From: Bodo saltans
Taxonomy: Eukaryota; Euglenozoa; Kinetoplastea; Eubodonida; Bodonidae
Length of the DNA stretch: 64,000 nucleotides
Direction of reading: 5' to 3'
Assembly: GCA_001460835.1 (NCBI GenBank)
Contig: CYKH01001645.1
Location: 1-64,000, forward strand
In this document: positions 19,765 to 30,882 of the stretch, piece by piece
How the letters are laid out: each line of letters starts with the position of its first letter
How positions within the stretch are numbered: the stretch's first letter is position 1
Translations under genes and position numbers: made by a program
The notes under the pieces: model-generated
Database searches by the model: none
What the model saw: the letters and a program-made list of their open reading frames with translations, nothing else
What the model was told of the DNA's origin: nothing

Positions 19765-22700
19765 ATGTCTAGAACATCTCATCTCACTATCCCGCAGCTG
19801 GAGGTGCTTGCGCAGGATGCCCTCTCCTCACCCTTCCAAGAGGTAAGACAAAGCGCAATGGAGCAACTTCGATTCTTGAGTGCGTTCGACCAGTGGGACT
19901 TCCTGAAGTCATTGTTCTTGGAGACGAGTAACATTAGTCTTCTATGTGTTGGTGTCAAGGCGATACATTTTGTCGTGAAAAATGAGCTTGGTCCACAGGA
20001 GCGGGCAGAGATTCAAGAGTACATGCTCCAGTATGTGCAGCAAAACGGCGTCCAAATTCCCAGATACCTTGTGAAAATGATCTTGGCCGTGTATGCCACA
20101 GCTTTCAACCTGAATTGGCGGCTCATGGTCCTCTCCGAGACGGAGGAGGGCAGTGCGCAAGGAATGTCAACTCTTGGGATGCAGACAGAAGAACAACTCC
20201 GCAAGTATCTGCCCCCGCCGCTGATGGTGGAGTGCATGAAAGAGGTGGTGCACTCGTTTGCCGCGGAAGATATTCGAGCAAAGGTGCTTACCACGTTGAG
20301 AGAAACGTTTACCAAAACAGTCTTGCCTCATTTTTTCAGGTTTGCGGAAGGTGCCGCCTTGGAATTGGGAGTGCATGCATTGGAGTTGCTAACATTGGTA
20401 CTCGAGTCGGTGCCAAAACGAACCAACGCCCCCCTTGTGCAGTTGACTCTGACCACGGATGAGTCGATCTACGTTGCGCCTGGGATGGAGTGGATGCCCG
20501 CACTCCGTCGCGTCGTTCAGAACTGTGGAGACTACGTACAGGCTAACCCAAACCCTGACACGGACGAAATGACATCTGCATGCCTTGTCCTTCTCCGCAC
20601 AGCCTCCACTGTCATGGTGGGGGATTGGGGTGGGCGTCAAGTGCTCCGCGATGACGTCAGTGAGTTTGGCCAAGAGCTACTGAGGCTCTCCCATAAATTC
20701 CTACAGCTATTTCAAGTCACCCGAGCAGTGCCACTATTACGATGCGCCATTGCCTTGGTGGTCAATTGTATGGAGCGTGATGAGGGGAGTGTCTGCCAGG
20801 ACATGGAGCTACTCACACGAACCGTCCAAGATTGGGCGATGGTGGCGTTGGCGTGCTGTGAGAGGTGGCAGGAAGATGAGGCTGAGTGCCGTCAAGCGCT
20901 GCTTCACTTTTTCTTCCTTGTCGTGAGAGCAGTTCCACCCACCCGGGAGGGCGGCAGCAGTCGCTTGGACCACATGACAGGCGATGCGGATAGAAAACAA
21001 CTGATTGATAACTTCACGCGGCGTGTGTTCGACGCATACTTTCGAGGAGTGATATCCAAGTGCCACTTTGCAGAGGAGAGCTATGAACTTCGTTGCGCTG
21101 AGGCGTTGGTGCTGCACTCGGAGGAGCATCTGCAACCGATGGCGGAGCTCCTGTTCTGTGAGCGACTTGGACTTTCAGTTGTCCTCCTCGATGAATTGAA
21201 GCGTTCAGAAGAGCAGTACAGAGCGTGCATCGCGATGAGGCGCGGTGAGACGGTACCAGAAGAGATGCTTCTCTCCCTCATGGTCGTTTCCACCGATTTT
21301 ATTGGCTCCATGTCCACGGACGACATTGTCCTGTTCCTCACCAATGTCGTACTCTCCCGAATCGCGGTGATTATCACGACGGCCGGACTGGCGATCCAAT
21401 GTGGCTCCATCAATGCAGCAGATCCGCTCGTGCCGTACGTGCTGCAGTTTCTTCAAGCGCTGATCGCACCTGATGATGACGTGACCGATGCACTGCTGCA
21501 GTGCATGTCCATCGCCGATCCTTCGTCATCGTCGGGCAGTGGTCCTGACGGAGGCCATGTCGTCAAGCACAAGTTGCATCTTGGCGTTCTCAGGGCGTTG
21601 TTCCACTACGCTCGATGTTTAGCAGACTCGGAAGCCGGAGCTGCAGCTGAAAATACCTATGCGGAGCTTATTGCTTACGCAATCACGAAACACAGTGAAT
21701 GCATTCCCTTAATTTCTGATGCAACGATGCTCCTGCGTCACGTACTCGAGATCAGCATGCTTCAACACTTAGTCGCCCGCCCCGAAAGGATAGTAATTAC
21801 ATTGAACGCTATTGTCGATCACAAAGTTCCGCTGCTCCAACCTCGTGACATGCTTTCACAGGCCGAGCAGATTGCGCGAGAAGGTTTGATCAAAGAGTTG
21901 TGCAGGCTTCTGGAGGTTCGTGGGCACATTTTATCCATCACTGGGTCCCACGCTATTTTGCAAGGGATTCTCACTTCTGCGTTGATGTGCTTAACGCACT
22001 GGGGCAACGCGAATCAATGTTTTAGGGACTTGGTCGCGATTTTGGATGGACTTCAGTCGAAGAATTCAGTGATTGTGTTCCTCGAATGGCTCGTCGACAA
22101 CAACCAGGTCATTGTGGCAGGAATGAAAGATATTCGCTATGCGAGCACTCGCAACACTGCGCTGCAGTTTCTCGGCACCTTAGGAACAGTGTGTGAACAA
22201 GCCATCACAACCATTGAACACATCGAGCCAACCATGTGGGAGGTCGCATCGTTTGGGTTCAACGCCATCCGATACTATCTCGAGTCTGCTATGGTGCCGA
22301 GAGTGGGAGGAGAGGATTTTTACTTTCCGCCAAACTGTATTTCTGAAACGGAAATGTACAACATTTGTTCATGGATTGCAAGTGCGTGCTCTGGCAGCTG
22401 GGTGAACCTTGGGATCATGATGTTTTATGGCGATGAGGCAGTGGTGGAAACACTCCTTCACGCAGCCGACGCACTGTTGTCGATCCCAGTGGAAGTGATT
22501 GTCTCCGATGAGCAACGCCGTCACCGAGTGTTCAACGTTGTGAACATTTGCCTTGACTTTCCTTATCCACCTCAGTCGTTGTCGTTCGAAGTTGCGGCCG
22601 CTCGAGTGTGGCCAAGGTTGCTGGACTACCTTGTGCATTGCATGTCGTACCGCTTCTCTCACCTCGTGCTCGGGTGTATCGGTAAGATTGTGCACGAGCT

Positions 22701-23043
22701 TTGGCCGAACCCTGCACAAGCTTGCCGCGATGATATGATCACCTACCGCACACTGCAGTCCATCATTCATGAAGTTGCCGTTGCGTTGTCCACGGTGGAG
22801 GGCTTGCATGAGAGTACGTATCACTTGGGATTTGAAGTGATGAGGTCGTGCTACGCCCGAGACTGTGAGGGATCTGAAGGGACGTTTGAAACACTTCTTT
22901 CATTTTGTAGCGCGTACCATCGCGTGAGGCTGAGATCAATCTTGATGATGCTTCGAGGAGGCTCAACGCCTAGTCAATCAGCTGCTTCGTTTCTTTCCGT
23001 GTTTGGAAACGCCAGCAAGCAACAGACACTTGCAGCATGGTAG
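19765..23043 (+). CDS. XPO7: Exportin-7/RanBP16-like karyopherin
   Basis: The product has 1092 residues, close to the roughly 1087 of animal XPO7. It is helical throughout, as expected for HEAT repeats. The N-terminal importin-beta-type block matches XPO7 best: ERAEIQEYMLQYVQQNGVQI followed by LVKMILAVYATAFNLNW aligns by eye with XPO7 QRIDIRNYVLNY and ALIQLYARITKLGW. XPO7 carries cargo through nuclear pores with RanGTP. The C-terminal half (FLEWLVDNNQVIVAGMKDIR, RNTALQFLGTLGT, NICLDFPYPPQSLSFE) keeps the amphipathic helical pattern. Exportin-4 or another importin-beta relative is the main alternative. Confidence 0.75.
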   Translation: MSRTSHLTIPQLEVLAQDALSSPFQEVRQSAMEQLRFLSAFDQWDFLKSLFLETSNISLLCVGVKAIHFVVKNELGPQERAEIQEYMLQYVQQNGVQIPRYLVKMILAVYATAFNLNWRLMVLSETEEGSAQGMSTLGMQTEEQLRKYLPPPLMVECMKEVVHSFAAEDIRAKVLTTLRETFTKTVLPHFFRFAEGAALELGVHALELLTLVLESVPKRTNAPLVQLTLTTDESIYVAPGMEWMPALRRVVQNCGDYVQANPNPDTDEMTSACLVLLRTASTVMVGDWGGRQVLRDDVSEFGQELLRLSHKFLQLFQVTRAVPLLRCAIALVVNCMERDEGSVCQDMELLTRTVQDWAMVALACCERWQEDEAECRQALLHFFFLVVRAVPPTREGGSSRLDHMTGDADRKQLIDNFTRRVFDAYFRGVISKCHFAEESYELRCAEALVLHSEEHLQPMAELLFCERLGLSVVLLDELKRSEEQYRACIAMRRGETVPEEMLLSLMVVSTDFIGSMSTDDIVLFLTNVVLSRIAVIITTAGLAIQCGSINAADPLVPYVLQFLQALIAPDDDVTDALLQCMSIADPSSSSGSGPDGGHVVKHKLHLGVLRALFHYARCLADSEAGAAAENTYAELIAYAITKHSECIPLISDATMLLRHVLEISMLQHLVARPERIVITLNAIVDHKVPLLQPRDMLSQAEQIAREGLIKELCRLLEVRGHILSITGSHAILQGILTSALMCLTHWGNANQCFRDLVAILDGLQSKNSVIVFLEWLVDNNQVIVAGMKDIRYASTRNTALQFLGTLGTVCEQAITTIEHIEPTMWEVASFGFNAIRYYLESAMVPRVGGEDFYFPPNCISETEMYNICSWIASACSGSWVNLGIMMFYGDEAVVETLLHAADALLSIPVEVIVSDEQRRHRVFNVVNICLDFPYPPQSLSFEVAAARVWPRLLDYLVHCMSYRFSHLVLGCIGKIVHELWPNPAQACRDDMITYRTLQSIIHEVAVALSTVEGLHESTYHLGFEVMRSCYARDCEGSEGTFETLLSFCSAYHRVRLRSILMMLRGGSTPSQSAASFLSVFGNASKQQTLAAW

Positions 23044-23275
23044 GTTGTGTCCCTCGGTTCTATTGAGGATATTTTCTTTGCTTGTGGAGGTCAACTTCAC
23101 TCGAGGCGCTTTTTACGGTCCAGCATCGCACATGTCTGCCCTGTTTTCTTGCTTTTCTTTTTGGTGCTGCACTTTCTTTTCCGCTTTTGTTCGTCCTCCC
23201 GTTGGTCCCTACACAAGGCGTTAACATTGTGGAACACTGTTAGAGATCACACAAATAGACACACACACCCATCAA

Positions 23276-24592
23276 ATGGCGCAAAGAGGAAGCATCACTG
23301 GCCAAGCCGCAGCTTCGAGTGGCCCCCCTCCGGGCGGCATTAGATTTCGGACTTCGCTCCGCAATACAGTACTTGACGTGATGCGTAGCAGAGGCTGGAA
23401 AGAGACAGACCACGAGACGGAGTGGGATTTCTTTTGGTCCGATGTTGGGTGGGTACGCGAAGTGCTTGATCATCAACGACTGGAGGACCATCAACGAATC
23501 AACCACTTTAGAAATCACTACGAGCTGACAAGGAAAGACTTGATGGTGAAAAATTTGAAGCGTATGAAAAAAGCGTTAGAACGAGAAGATCGAGCAGACG
23601 AGGCAGCGAAGTTTGAATTCTTTCCTGCAACCTATAGCCTGCCAGTTGATTACGGCCTATTCGAAGTCGATTACAAGCGCAATCCGAACGCCGTATGGAT
23701 TATGAAGCCGCCCGCCAAGGCCCAAGGCAAGGGTATCTTCCTTTTCACGAAGATTTCCCAAATTGCAGATTGGAAGAAGGACTACAAATACAAGGAGCCG
23801 CAAATGAAAGACAAAGAAAACGGAGCCCAAACGACTGGTGTAGAACCTTACCTTGCGCAGCGGTACATCGACAATCCACTGCTGGTGGGTGGAAAGAAGT
23901 TTGATCTGCGCATCTATATTCTTGTCACCTCGTACGCCCCATTGACATGCTGGCTGCACAGGACAGGGTTTGCTCGCTTCTGCCATCACAGATTTTCCAT
24001 GAAAGATATTGAAAATACGTTCATCCATGTCACGAACGTTGCCGTGCAGAAGACCAATCCGAAGTACTCAGCGGCATCCGGTTGCAAGTACGGTATCCGC
24101 AATCTTCGCTCGTACCTCACTGCTACTCACGGTGAGGCAGCATCGAATAAAGTGTTCGGGGATATTCAAATGCTGATTCTCAAAACACTCCAGGCGGTTC
24201 AAAAGATTATTATTAATGACAAGCACTGCTTTGAGCTGTACGGCTACGATATCATGATTGATGATCAGCTCCACCCATGGCTGATCGAGACGAATGCTAG
24301 TCCCTCGCTTACCGCAGAAACGCCCGCAGATTACCACTTGAAGTTCAATTTGCTCGAAGACATGTTCGACGTGGTAGACCTTGAGAGACGACTTCAAGGC
24401 AACGAGTTGCGGGTTGGCGGCTTCGATTTAATTTGGAAGAACGGCCCTGTAGGTGTGTCCTTGAATGACCCTTCCGTCACGTCAATTCAGTCGTATTTAG
24501 GCTGTGCAAATGAATTTGAGATTCCCATGGCAAAAATCAAACTCCCCCCAAAGATGCAGGGGCAGAATTCAAGCGAGCGACTCTTGACGTAA
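23276..24592 (+). CDS. TTLL9: Tubulin tyrosine ligase-like protein, TTLL9 type
   Basis: The product has 438 residues, matching TTLL9 (about 440). N-terminal RGWKETDHETEWDFFWSDVGWV and the RINHFRNHYELTRKDLMVKN block are typical of TTLL9/TTLL4-group enzymes. The ATP-grasp TTL domain runs about residues 85-370, with IMKPPAKAQGKGIFLF (about 141-156), FDLRIYILVTSY, FIHVTNVAVQKTNP and the Mg-binding LHPWLIETNASPSL end. TTLL9 is linked to polyglutamylation of axonemal tubulin in flagella, together with tubulin cofactors and central-pair proteins such as those encoded earlier in this window. No extra domain is present. Confidence 0.92.
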   Translation: MAQRGSITGQAAASSGPPPGGIRFRTSLRNTVLDVMRSRGWKETDHETEWDFFWSDVGWVREVLDHQRLEDHQRINHFRNHYELTRKDLMVKNLKRMKKALEREDRADEAAKFEFFPATYSLPVDYGLFEVDYKRNPNAVWIMKPPAKAQGKGIFLFTKISQIADWKKDYKYKEPQMKDKENGAQTTGVEPYLAQRYIDNPLLVGGKKFDLRIYILVTSYAPLTCWLHRTGFARFCHHRFSMKDIENTFIHVTNVAVQKTNPKYSAASGCKYGIRNLRSYLTATHGEAASNKVFGDIQMLILKTLQAVQKIIINDKHCFELYGYDIMIDDQLHPWLIETNASPSLTAETPADYHLKFNLLEDMFDVVDLERRLQGNELRVGGFDLIWKNGPVGVSLNDPSVTSIQSYLGCANEFEIPMAKIKLPPKMQGQNSSERLLT

Positions 24593-25267
<675 letters not shown>

Positions 25268-25730
25268 GTGCTGCTGGAGTTTGCCGTGCCAACAGCCTTG
25301 GGAGGAAGCCGTTGCTGTCCCAATCGTGCAGTGCTACGGCGTGCATATCACTCTTTTTTAGCCTTTCCCATCTTGTCCGTTTGCATGCGAACTTCGATAC
25401 ATGTGTGCATAGTTGGAAGCCGCGCAGAAATAAGTCCCATGCTTTCCTGAGCAATGCTGATTGCTCGGGACTTGCTCAGGAGTCTGCCGATGCAGACTTG
25501 AAGAGGTGAACAATCGGCGCACAATACAACGACCCTTGTACACGCCTGAACCTTGGAAGTCCTCTGATTTCCTTCATTCTTGTGCAGTCGAAGCTCGTGT
25601 AGATGGCGGAGCTACGTCCCCTTGGATTGATCCATTGTTGTAGTGTGTTTACTCATTTTTTTTGTTTCCTTTTCGTGCACTATACATACTAGTCTACTGG
25701 AAACACATCAACAAACCCTCCCTCATTAAC
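25268..25730. other. Intergenic, no gene
   Basis: About 460 bases between the E2 and GPI8 genes. A T-rich tract (25657-25673) lies about 60 bases before the GPI8 start. Short frames here lack support. Confidence 0.55.
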
Positions 25731-26735
25731 ATGAAGGAGATTCCATCGTGCGCGCTTTGGTTGCTGATGATCTGCTTGCTTCTTGCTGTTACTTCGGTGA
25801 GCAGCGACGGCGGTGTGAACAACTGGGCGGTGATTGTGTCAACTAGCAGATATTGGCATAACTATCGCCACAGCGCGAATGCCTTGTCCTTTTACCACTT
25901 GTGCAAACAAAACGGTATTCCGGATTCTAGAATTCTTCTGTTCTTATCGGACACAGTGGCGTGCAACCCAAGAAACTTGATACCTGGAACCGTTTATAAC
26001 AATGGATCCACTTCCCGGCGTACCAATTTGTACCGCTGTGACACCCAAGTAGATTTCTCGGGATACGCAGTGAATACTCACACATTCCTTTCGGTTGTGC
26101 AGGGCCGGTTCGATGCCACGCAACCTCAGTCCCGCCGACTGATGTCGGACGCAAACTCTAACTTACTTGTGTACCTCACTGGACATGGTGGCGAGGGGTT
26201 CCTTAAGTTTCAGGATACATCGTACCTCTACAGTGAGGAGATCGGCGTGATGTTTACCCTCCTCTTCGCCCAGAGAATGTACCGAAAAGCGTTGTTTGTT
26301 GTTGAAACGTGCCACGCGGAGTCGTTGTGTTTAGCGATCACAGCGCCAAACGTTGCGTGCATTGCATCTTCCACCGTCTCGGAGGACAGCTACTCCCATC
26401 ATCAAGACCCTGACATCGGAATCGACGTCATCGACACCTTCACATACAACACTCTCAGTCAACTGGACGGCGTAGCATGCCCGCCGCGATCAGAGCAACA
26501 ACCACAACAGGTGAGAGTGAATCCTCAACATCACGCAAGCATTTTAAAGGAACGAAGTAGCGCGGTGTACAACATGGACCTGTTCAGTTTCTTCTTTAGG
26601 AAGCACGTGTCGTACAGAGGTGCGTATCGAGGCCCCGTGAACAACCCGTCGCTGATGTCTCAGTGGACAGTTGGCGAGTTCTTTTGCGACAATGGAGCGT
26701 CGATAGAAGAGATTACGCTTCCTAACGCTCTTTGA
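25731..26735 (+). CDS. GPI8: GPI-anchor transamidase catalytic subunit
   Basis: The product has 334 residues with an N-terminal signal peptide (about 1-26, WLLMICLLLAVTSVSS). It is a C13 cysteine protease relative that cleaves the C-terminal signal of precursors in the ER and attaches the GPI anchor. NNWAVIVSTSRYWHNYRHSA and NALSFYHLCKQNGIPDSRI are hallmark blocks. The catalytic His lies in GHGGEGF (His about 152) and the catalytic Cys in ETCHAES (Cys about 194); the 42-residue spacing equals that of human PIG-K. There is no C-terminal membrane helix, as in trypanosome GPI8, so the protein is probably soluble in the ER lumen. A GPI-anchored surface coat is therefore expected in this organism. 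Confidence 0.95.
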   Translation: MKEIPSCALWLLMICLLLAVTSVSSDGGVNNWAVIVSTSRYWHNYRHSANALSFYHLCKQNGIPDSRILLFLSDTVACNPRNLIPGTVYNNGSTSRRTNLYRCDTQVDFSGYAVNTHTFLSVVQGRFDATQPQSRRLMSDANSNLLVYLTGHGGEGFLKFQDTSYLYSEEIGVMFTLLFAQRMYRKALFVVETCHAESLCLAITAPNVACIASSTVSEDSYSHHQDPDIGIDVIDTFTYNTLSQLDGVACPPRSEQQPQQVRVNPQHHASILKERSSAVYNMDLFSFFFRKHVSYRGAYRGPVNNPSLMSQWTVGEFFCDNGASIEEITLPNAL

Positions 26736-26866
26736 CACGCTTAGGAGGGAGTGATGCACAACATATTTTTACCCCTCAACAAACGCGTTTTGTAGTACTG
26801 CGCCATTTGGTGCCATTTGTTTGTTTTCCACGCCTTTAACATGAAGTCCCCAAAATAGTGATCAAG

Positions 26867-28015
26867 ATGCGACGACTCACGTCATCAACAGGTGCACTCC
26901 TGTCGTCCTTGGCTGCTGCGACGTGCATGTCAGCACGCGTCTGCAGCTCCTCCTCTTCCGTAGGTGCAGCCCCAAAGAAGCCAAAGCGCCGTCTGTCCCC
27001 TCAACTCGATGCGTCAGAACTCTTGAAGTCTATCCCTTTGGAGCCAGAAGCGAAGGCCGAACTGAGCACTGCAGAGCTGGAGCGCAAGGTGGACGAGTGG
27101 TCGAAGCTCACACCTGAGGAACTTGATGCATTGTACAAGCAGTACGAAGCGGAGGAGTCGGCGGAGTCACGAGTCCTGCAGGAGGACTCACTCTACCAAA
27201 TGGACGTGTCCCTCAAGACTCGTGCGTCTGGTGCAGTACGCGTGTTCTGGACGGACGTTGCTGTCGTGCCTTTCGATGAGCAAAAGTACCCTGGATGGTT
27301 TGCCGTTGCCGTTGACGGCCGCAAAGTGAAGGCATTCGAATCTCAGCGTGTTCTTGCGCTTCCGAACGAAGAGCTTGCTCTTGCATGCGCGCGCGAGTAC
27401 GCAGCGCAGAAGGGCCACATCAACAAACTTCTCATGCCCATCACCGACTTGTGCAGTGGTGCCATGCAGGTGGCCCCACAGGCAATCCAACCCCGCATCG
27501 ATTACCTCATGACATTCTACCAGAACGACAATTGCTACTTCCGCGCCGCCGCGATCGCGGCCAAGCAAGACGAGATGATCACTCCTATCACGAACTGGTT
27601 CTCCCGCGTATTTGACGTCGATGTTCCTCGTGTCTTGGGTATCGGCCACCCCGGTATTACCCCCCAAAGCGTTGAGAAGGTACGCGAGGCACTCATTGCT
27701 CTTAACATGAACCCCTACCAAGTGGTTGCCATGTGCGTCGTTGCTCAGTTCACGTCCAGCATCATGCTCCCGCTTGCGCTCTTTAACCGTGTGGTCGATC
27801 TTCCAACAGCCTTCGCAATCAACCGTGCGGAGGAGGGTCACAATATTGCGACGGCTGGTATGATTGAGGGCTACCATGACATCCGCGAGGCGGACTCAGT
27901 GGTGAAGATCTGTGCCTCAGCCACCGCGTGGCAACTCACTCACAACATTAGCATGGCAAAGTGCGCAGAACTTCCTCGCAGCTTTGCATTGGAAGAGATG
28001 GAGACTCCGTATTAA
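26867..28015 (+). CDS. ATP12: F1-ATPase assembly chaperone ATP12
   Basis: The product has 382 residues. The N-terminus (MRRLTSSTGALLSSLAAATCMSA) is a mitochondrial presequence. A kinetoplastid-style acidic helical extension (about 45-110) precedes the ATP12 domain. Its blocks are visible: VAVDGRKVKAFESQRVLALPNEELALACAREYA, then LLMPITDLCSGAMQ, QDEMITPITNWFSRVFDVDV and LNMNPYQVVAMCVVAQFTSSIMLPLAL. ATP12 holds the alpha subunit of F1 until it joins the beta subunits. The domain order follows ATPAF2; the N-terminal extension is longer than in yeast or human. The start was set at the ATG at 26867, as the upstream codon at 26858 is GTG. Confidence 0.88.
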   Translation: MRRLTSSTGALLSSLAAATCMSARVCSSSSSVGAAPKKPKRRLSPQLDASELLKSIPLEPEAKAELSTAELERKVDEWSKLTPEELDALYKQYEAEESAESRVLQEDSLYQMDVSLKTRASGAVRVFWTDVAVVPFDEQKYPGWFAVAVDGRKVKAFESQRVLALPNEELALACAREYAAQKGHINKLLMPITDLCSGAMQVAPQAIQPRIDYLMTFYQNDNCYFRAAAIAAKQDEMITPITNWFSRVFDVDVPRVLGIGHPGITPQSVEKVREALIALNMNPYQVVAMCVVAQFTSSIMLPLALFNRVVDLPTAFAINRAEEGHNIATAGMIEGYHDIREADSVVKICASATAWQLTHNISMAKCAELPRSFALEEMETPY

Positions 28016-28207
28016 CTACACCACACACATCGTTGTTGTGTTCATTTTTGGCGTTCCACTAAGAAGGCGCATTTGTGTCCCTTCTTCCCGTTTTCTTTTT
28101 CCCCCGTACGATTTCGTTGACAACCCTCGCACCCTACCTCCTTTGTTTGTGCTCTTTTTGAAAGGAAAAGAACACAATCATTTATTGAAAAAAAAAACAC
28201 TTGAGAG

Positions 28208-29197
28208 ATGCGCTCGCAATTGCAACCTCGGCCTAGTGCTCCTGGAGTTCCTGAGGACTCACACGTGGTCCACGATGAAATTAAGCAACTCGCTTCTGAG
28301 GCGAAGCGCGTATTGCAAAATAATTTCTCGCGCCATGGAACCAACACGAATCAAATCCTAGCAGGCTTACAACAATTCGGCCCCTCTGCGCAATCCAAAT
28401 CAATGATGGCGAAGGAGGAAGAGGCCGCCCAAGTCGCACTTGAGTCGGGCATCTACGTTCTGTACAGGAACGAAGCGCCAAAATCTGCAGAGGCTTCGAG
28501 AGACTTCTGCAGTCGCGTTGGACCATCGCACAAGTGTTTTTGCACTCACACATTAGGAGAGCATGGTGCGCCGAAAAAGACGCGCAGAGGGCTCGAGTCT
28601 CCTGCCTGCAACTCATGTGGATGCAAAGGGTTTAGCTACGTTCCTAATGAGCCTGAGGAGGTAGGTGACCATTGGATCTCTCGGCGGCCAGGATTTGTGC
28701 CGGGCCAGTGGTCTCCCGCATGTCGCTGCAATCATCGAGCCAACGAGCACGACCCAGTGTCTAAGAAGTGCAGAAAATGCACTGGCTGCTTCCGCTTTGA
28801 CGGTCATTTTGGGTGCATTGTCTGTGATGGTCACGCTCAAGACCACATGACTGTATTCGAGAGCGCTCAAGATCGTGTGGACTCCGGGAAGCCTGTTAAT
28901 GACGCCTATTTCCCATTGTCACGCCGTGGTGAGGAAGAGTTTCGTGATCTTGTGTTTGGAGCGAAGGCAGGGGGCGGCGGCGGCGGCGGCAATCGTATCA
29001 CAGGCCCGCGCGCACCTCTGCAGATTCAGTCTCAACCACGGACGCAACCGCAATCCCCACCACCTGCTTCTCGTGCGCAACCCTCTGCAGCATTTTCCGA
29101 CTTCACGCCACCGTCGACTGCTTGTGCGTTGTGCAACACACCCTTCCGCTCCATGTCAAGCAAGTTTTGTTCAAATTGTGGGGCTGGTCGACAGTAG
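28208..29197 (+). CDS. FAM221-like Cys-rich protein with C-terminal zinc ribbon
   Basis: The product has 329 residues. Residues about 100-215 match the FAM221A/B domain: HKCFCTHTLGEHG, PACNSCGCKGFSYVPNEPEEVG, SPACRCNHRANEHD and CRKCTGCFRFDGHFGCIVCDGHAQDHMTVFE, with many paired Cys and CxH motifs that probably bind zinc. FAM221 genes occur mainly in ciliated eukaryotes; a flagellar role is inferred from that distribution. A Gly run (28969-28990) and a Pro/Gln linker lead to a C-terminal CALC ... CSNC pair, a short zinc ribbon that I do not recall from animal FAM221 proteins. ATG 28208 follows an A-run. Confidence 0.85.
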   Translation: MRSQLQPRPSAPGVPEDSHVVHDEIKQLASEAKRVLQNNFSRHGTNTNQILAGLQQFGPSAQSKSMMAKEEEAAQVALESGIYVLYRNEAPKSAEASRDFCSRVGPSHKCFCTHTLGEHGAPKKTRRGLESPACNSCGCKGFSYVPNEPEEVGDHWISRRPGFVPGQWSPACRCNHRANEHDPVSKKCRKCTGCFRFDGHFGCIVCDGHAQDHMTVFESAQDRVDSGKPVNDAYFPLSRRGEEEFRDLVFGAKAGGGGGGGNRITGPRAPLQIQSQPRTQPQSPPPASRAQPSAAFSDFTPPSTACALCNTPFRSMSSKFCSNCGAGRQ

Positions 29198-29543
29198 TCT
29201 GGCAGTATTGTTTGTATTTTTTCAAGTATCATCCGACGGAGATTTCGCAGAACTCGTTTGGAATATTGAGACCAACTTTCGAGCATTTCTTTTATTGCGA
29301 CGTGTCGGCACGAATTTATTCTCCTCTTTGCTCAACTGACGTTGCTTCTGATGCAACTACTTGCTCCGTTTTCGTTGCACTCTGAAGGAAAGGGAGTTAA
29401 GGGCGATTGTAAGAACACTTAACTAACAAAGGGAGTCGAAGATTTAAGAACAACAACAAAAAACGAGAACTCCTGTCCTCCGAAGCCATCTTCCCGAGAA
29501 CAATCTCAAGTGTTGTCCCATCACACACACAAAATAATCAAAA
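29198..29543. other. Intergenic, no gene
   Basis: This is flank between FAM221 and the J protein. The last 130 bases are A-rich leader. No RNA gene was seen. Confidence 0.55.
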
Positions 29544-30245
29544 ATGCTTCGCTCAAACCCGAAACTATTGTCGATGATTCGCCGTCAGACGTGCACCGCG
29601 GCAGCTGCCACTTCGATGTGCGCCGCCACGAATGCCACTACCTTGTCGCTGCAATGCAGAGCATTTGGAGGTGACAAGCAGAAGAACCCCTACACCGTTT
29701 TAGGCCTTAAGCAAGGCGCAAGCAAAGACCAGATCAAGAAGGCGTACCGTGTCCTCGCTCGCAAGCACCACCCCGATGCCGGAGGTAGCCACGAAACTTT
29801 CCAAGAGATTCAGCAAGCGTACGAACAGGTGAAATCAGGCGTGTGGGTGCCCAAAAGCGATGGCTCTGGCGGTGAGCCCGCAGCCGCTGGTAGTCGATAC
29901 ACAAATTTTAGGTACACAACCCGTGGCGCCAAAGGCAAGGTGTCCTACGAAGACTTCTACGCACAGATGCACGGTGACGGGAAGAAGAAGGGCTTTGACT
30001 TTGACGAGGAAGAGGACCCCGACGCCAAGAAGAAGGCACGACGAAACCCAATGGCTGGTAACCAAGAACTCGTACAGGCTTGGTTCCGTGTGATTTTGGC
30101 TTGGACAGCAATCTTTTGCACCCTTCGTGTCGTACTTTTCCTTTGCTTCCCGCCCAAGCACCACCACACGCCCAAAAAACCGCTTCCGGAGAAGCCACGC
30201 CGCCCACCTCCACCGAAGCCACTTGCACAGCCTGTTGTGGCATAA
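29544..30245 (+). CDS. Mitochondrial membrane-anchored DnaJ-domain protein
   Basis: The product has 233 residues. The N-terminal 40 are rich in Arg, Ser, Thr and Ala with no acids, a mitochondrial presequence. The J domain covers about 49-96, with the HPD motif at 76-78 (RKHHPDAGG), so it should stimulate an Hsp70 partner. After a Gly/acidic linker, a hydrophobic helix lies at about 181-202 ([20 protein letters not shown]), followed by a Pro/Lys/His-rich tail. It lacks the Gly/Phe and zinc-finger regions of type I J proteins, so it is a type III J protein anchored by its C-terminal part. The membrane (inner or outer) is not decided by sequence. Confidence 0.88.
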   Translation: MLRSNPKLLSMIRRQTCTAAAATSMCAATNATTLSLQCRAFGGDKQKNPYTVLGLKQGASKDQIKKAYRVLARKHHPDAGGSHETFQEIQQAYEQVKSGVWVPKSDGSGGEPAAAGSRYTNFRYTTRGAKGKVSYEDFYAQMHGDGKKKGFDFDEEEDPDAKKKARRNPMAGNQELVQAWFRVILAWTAIFCTLRVVLFLCFPPKHHHTPKKPLPEKPRRPPPPKPLAQPVVA

Positions 30246-30882
30246 GTGGAGACTGACTGAGAGCAAAGAGAACGCGTCAGTGGTGAATTCCAGCAAGCAC
30301 GATGGAGCCACCAATCAAAAAAATGCAACAACAAACAAAATAAACAAAAAAGAAGCAGCGACTGTTATGCGGTTGACGTTTCTATCTCAAAAGCGCCAGC
30401 TGGTGAGAAGAATGGTTTAGCCTTCTCCGAACGTCGTCGATCTCATCGCAGCTCGTTTCTCGTATTTCACATCACCCCCCCTGAGGCGCTCACAAATCTC
30501 CAAAAAAATCTATTGCCCAGTTGTTTTTCTTCACATGTCCTCGGTGCCAGACAACAACAACCATCACAGAAAGCTGAAATGAACCACGCGTGAGCGCAAG
30601 AAGTGCATAAAAGCGAAGCAGCAACACACACACAGAACAAAACAAAAACAAAAACAAAATACCCTTCCCCTTGCAGTGCAGATATGAAAGTGAAATTTTC
30701 AATCATTGTGTATTGTACTTACGGTAGGGAACTACATCACATGCTGTGGAAATTGACTTTCAGGTTTTCTCCACTGCAAAAAAGGCGTCAGCTTGAGCCT
30801 CATCTCAGTGTTGCATATTTTTTCCACTCTTGCTGCTTTGAAAACTAAGTTTTTTTGTTAAGAGTCTGGATAGTCATCACAA
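30246..30882. other. Intergenic, no gene
   Basis: About 640 bases. A run of C (30475-30481), A/C-rich stretches (30640-30660) and a T-run (30850-30858) close to the next start. Small frames on both strands have no features. Confidence 0.55.
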
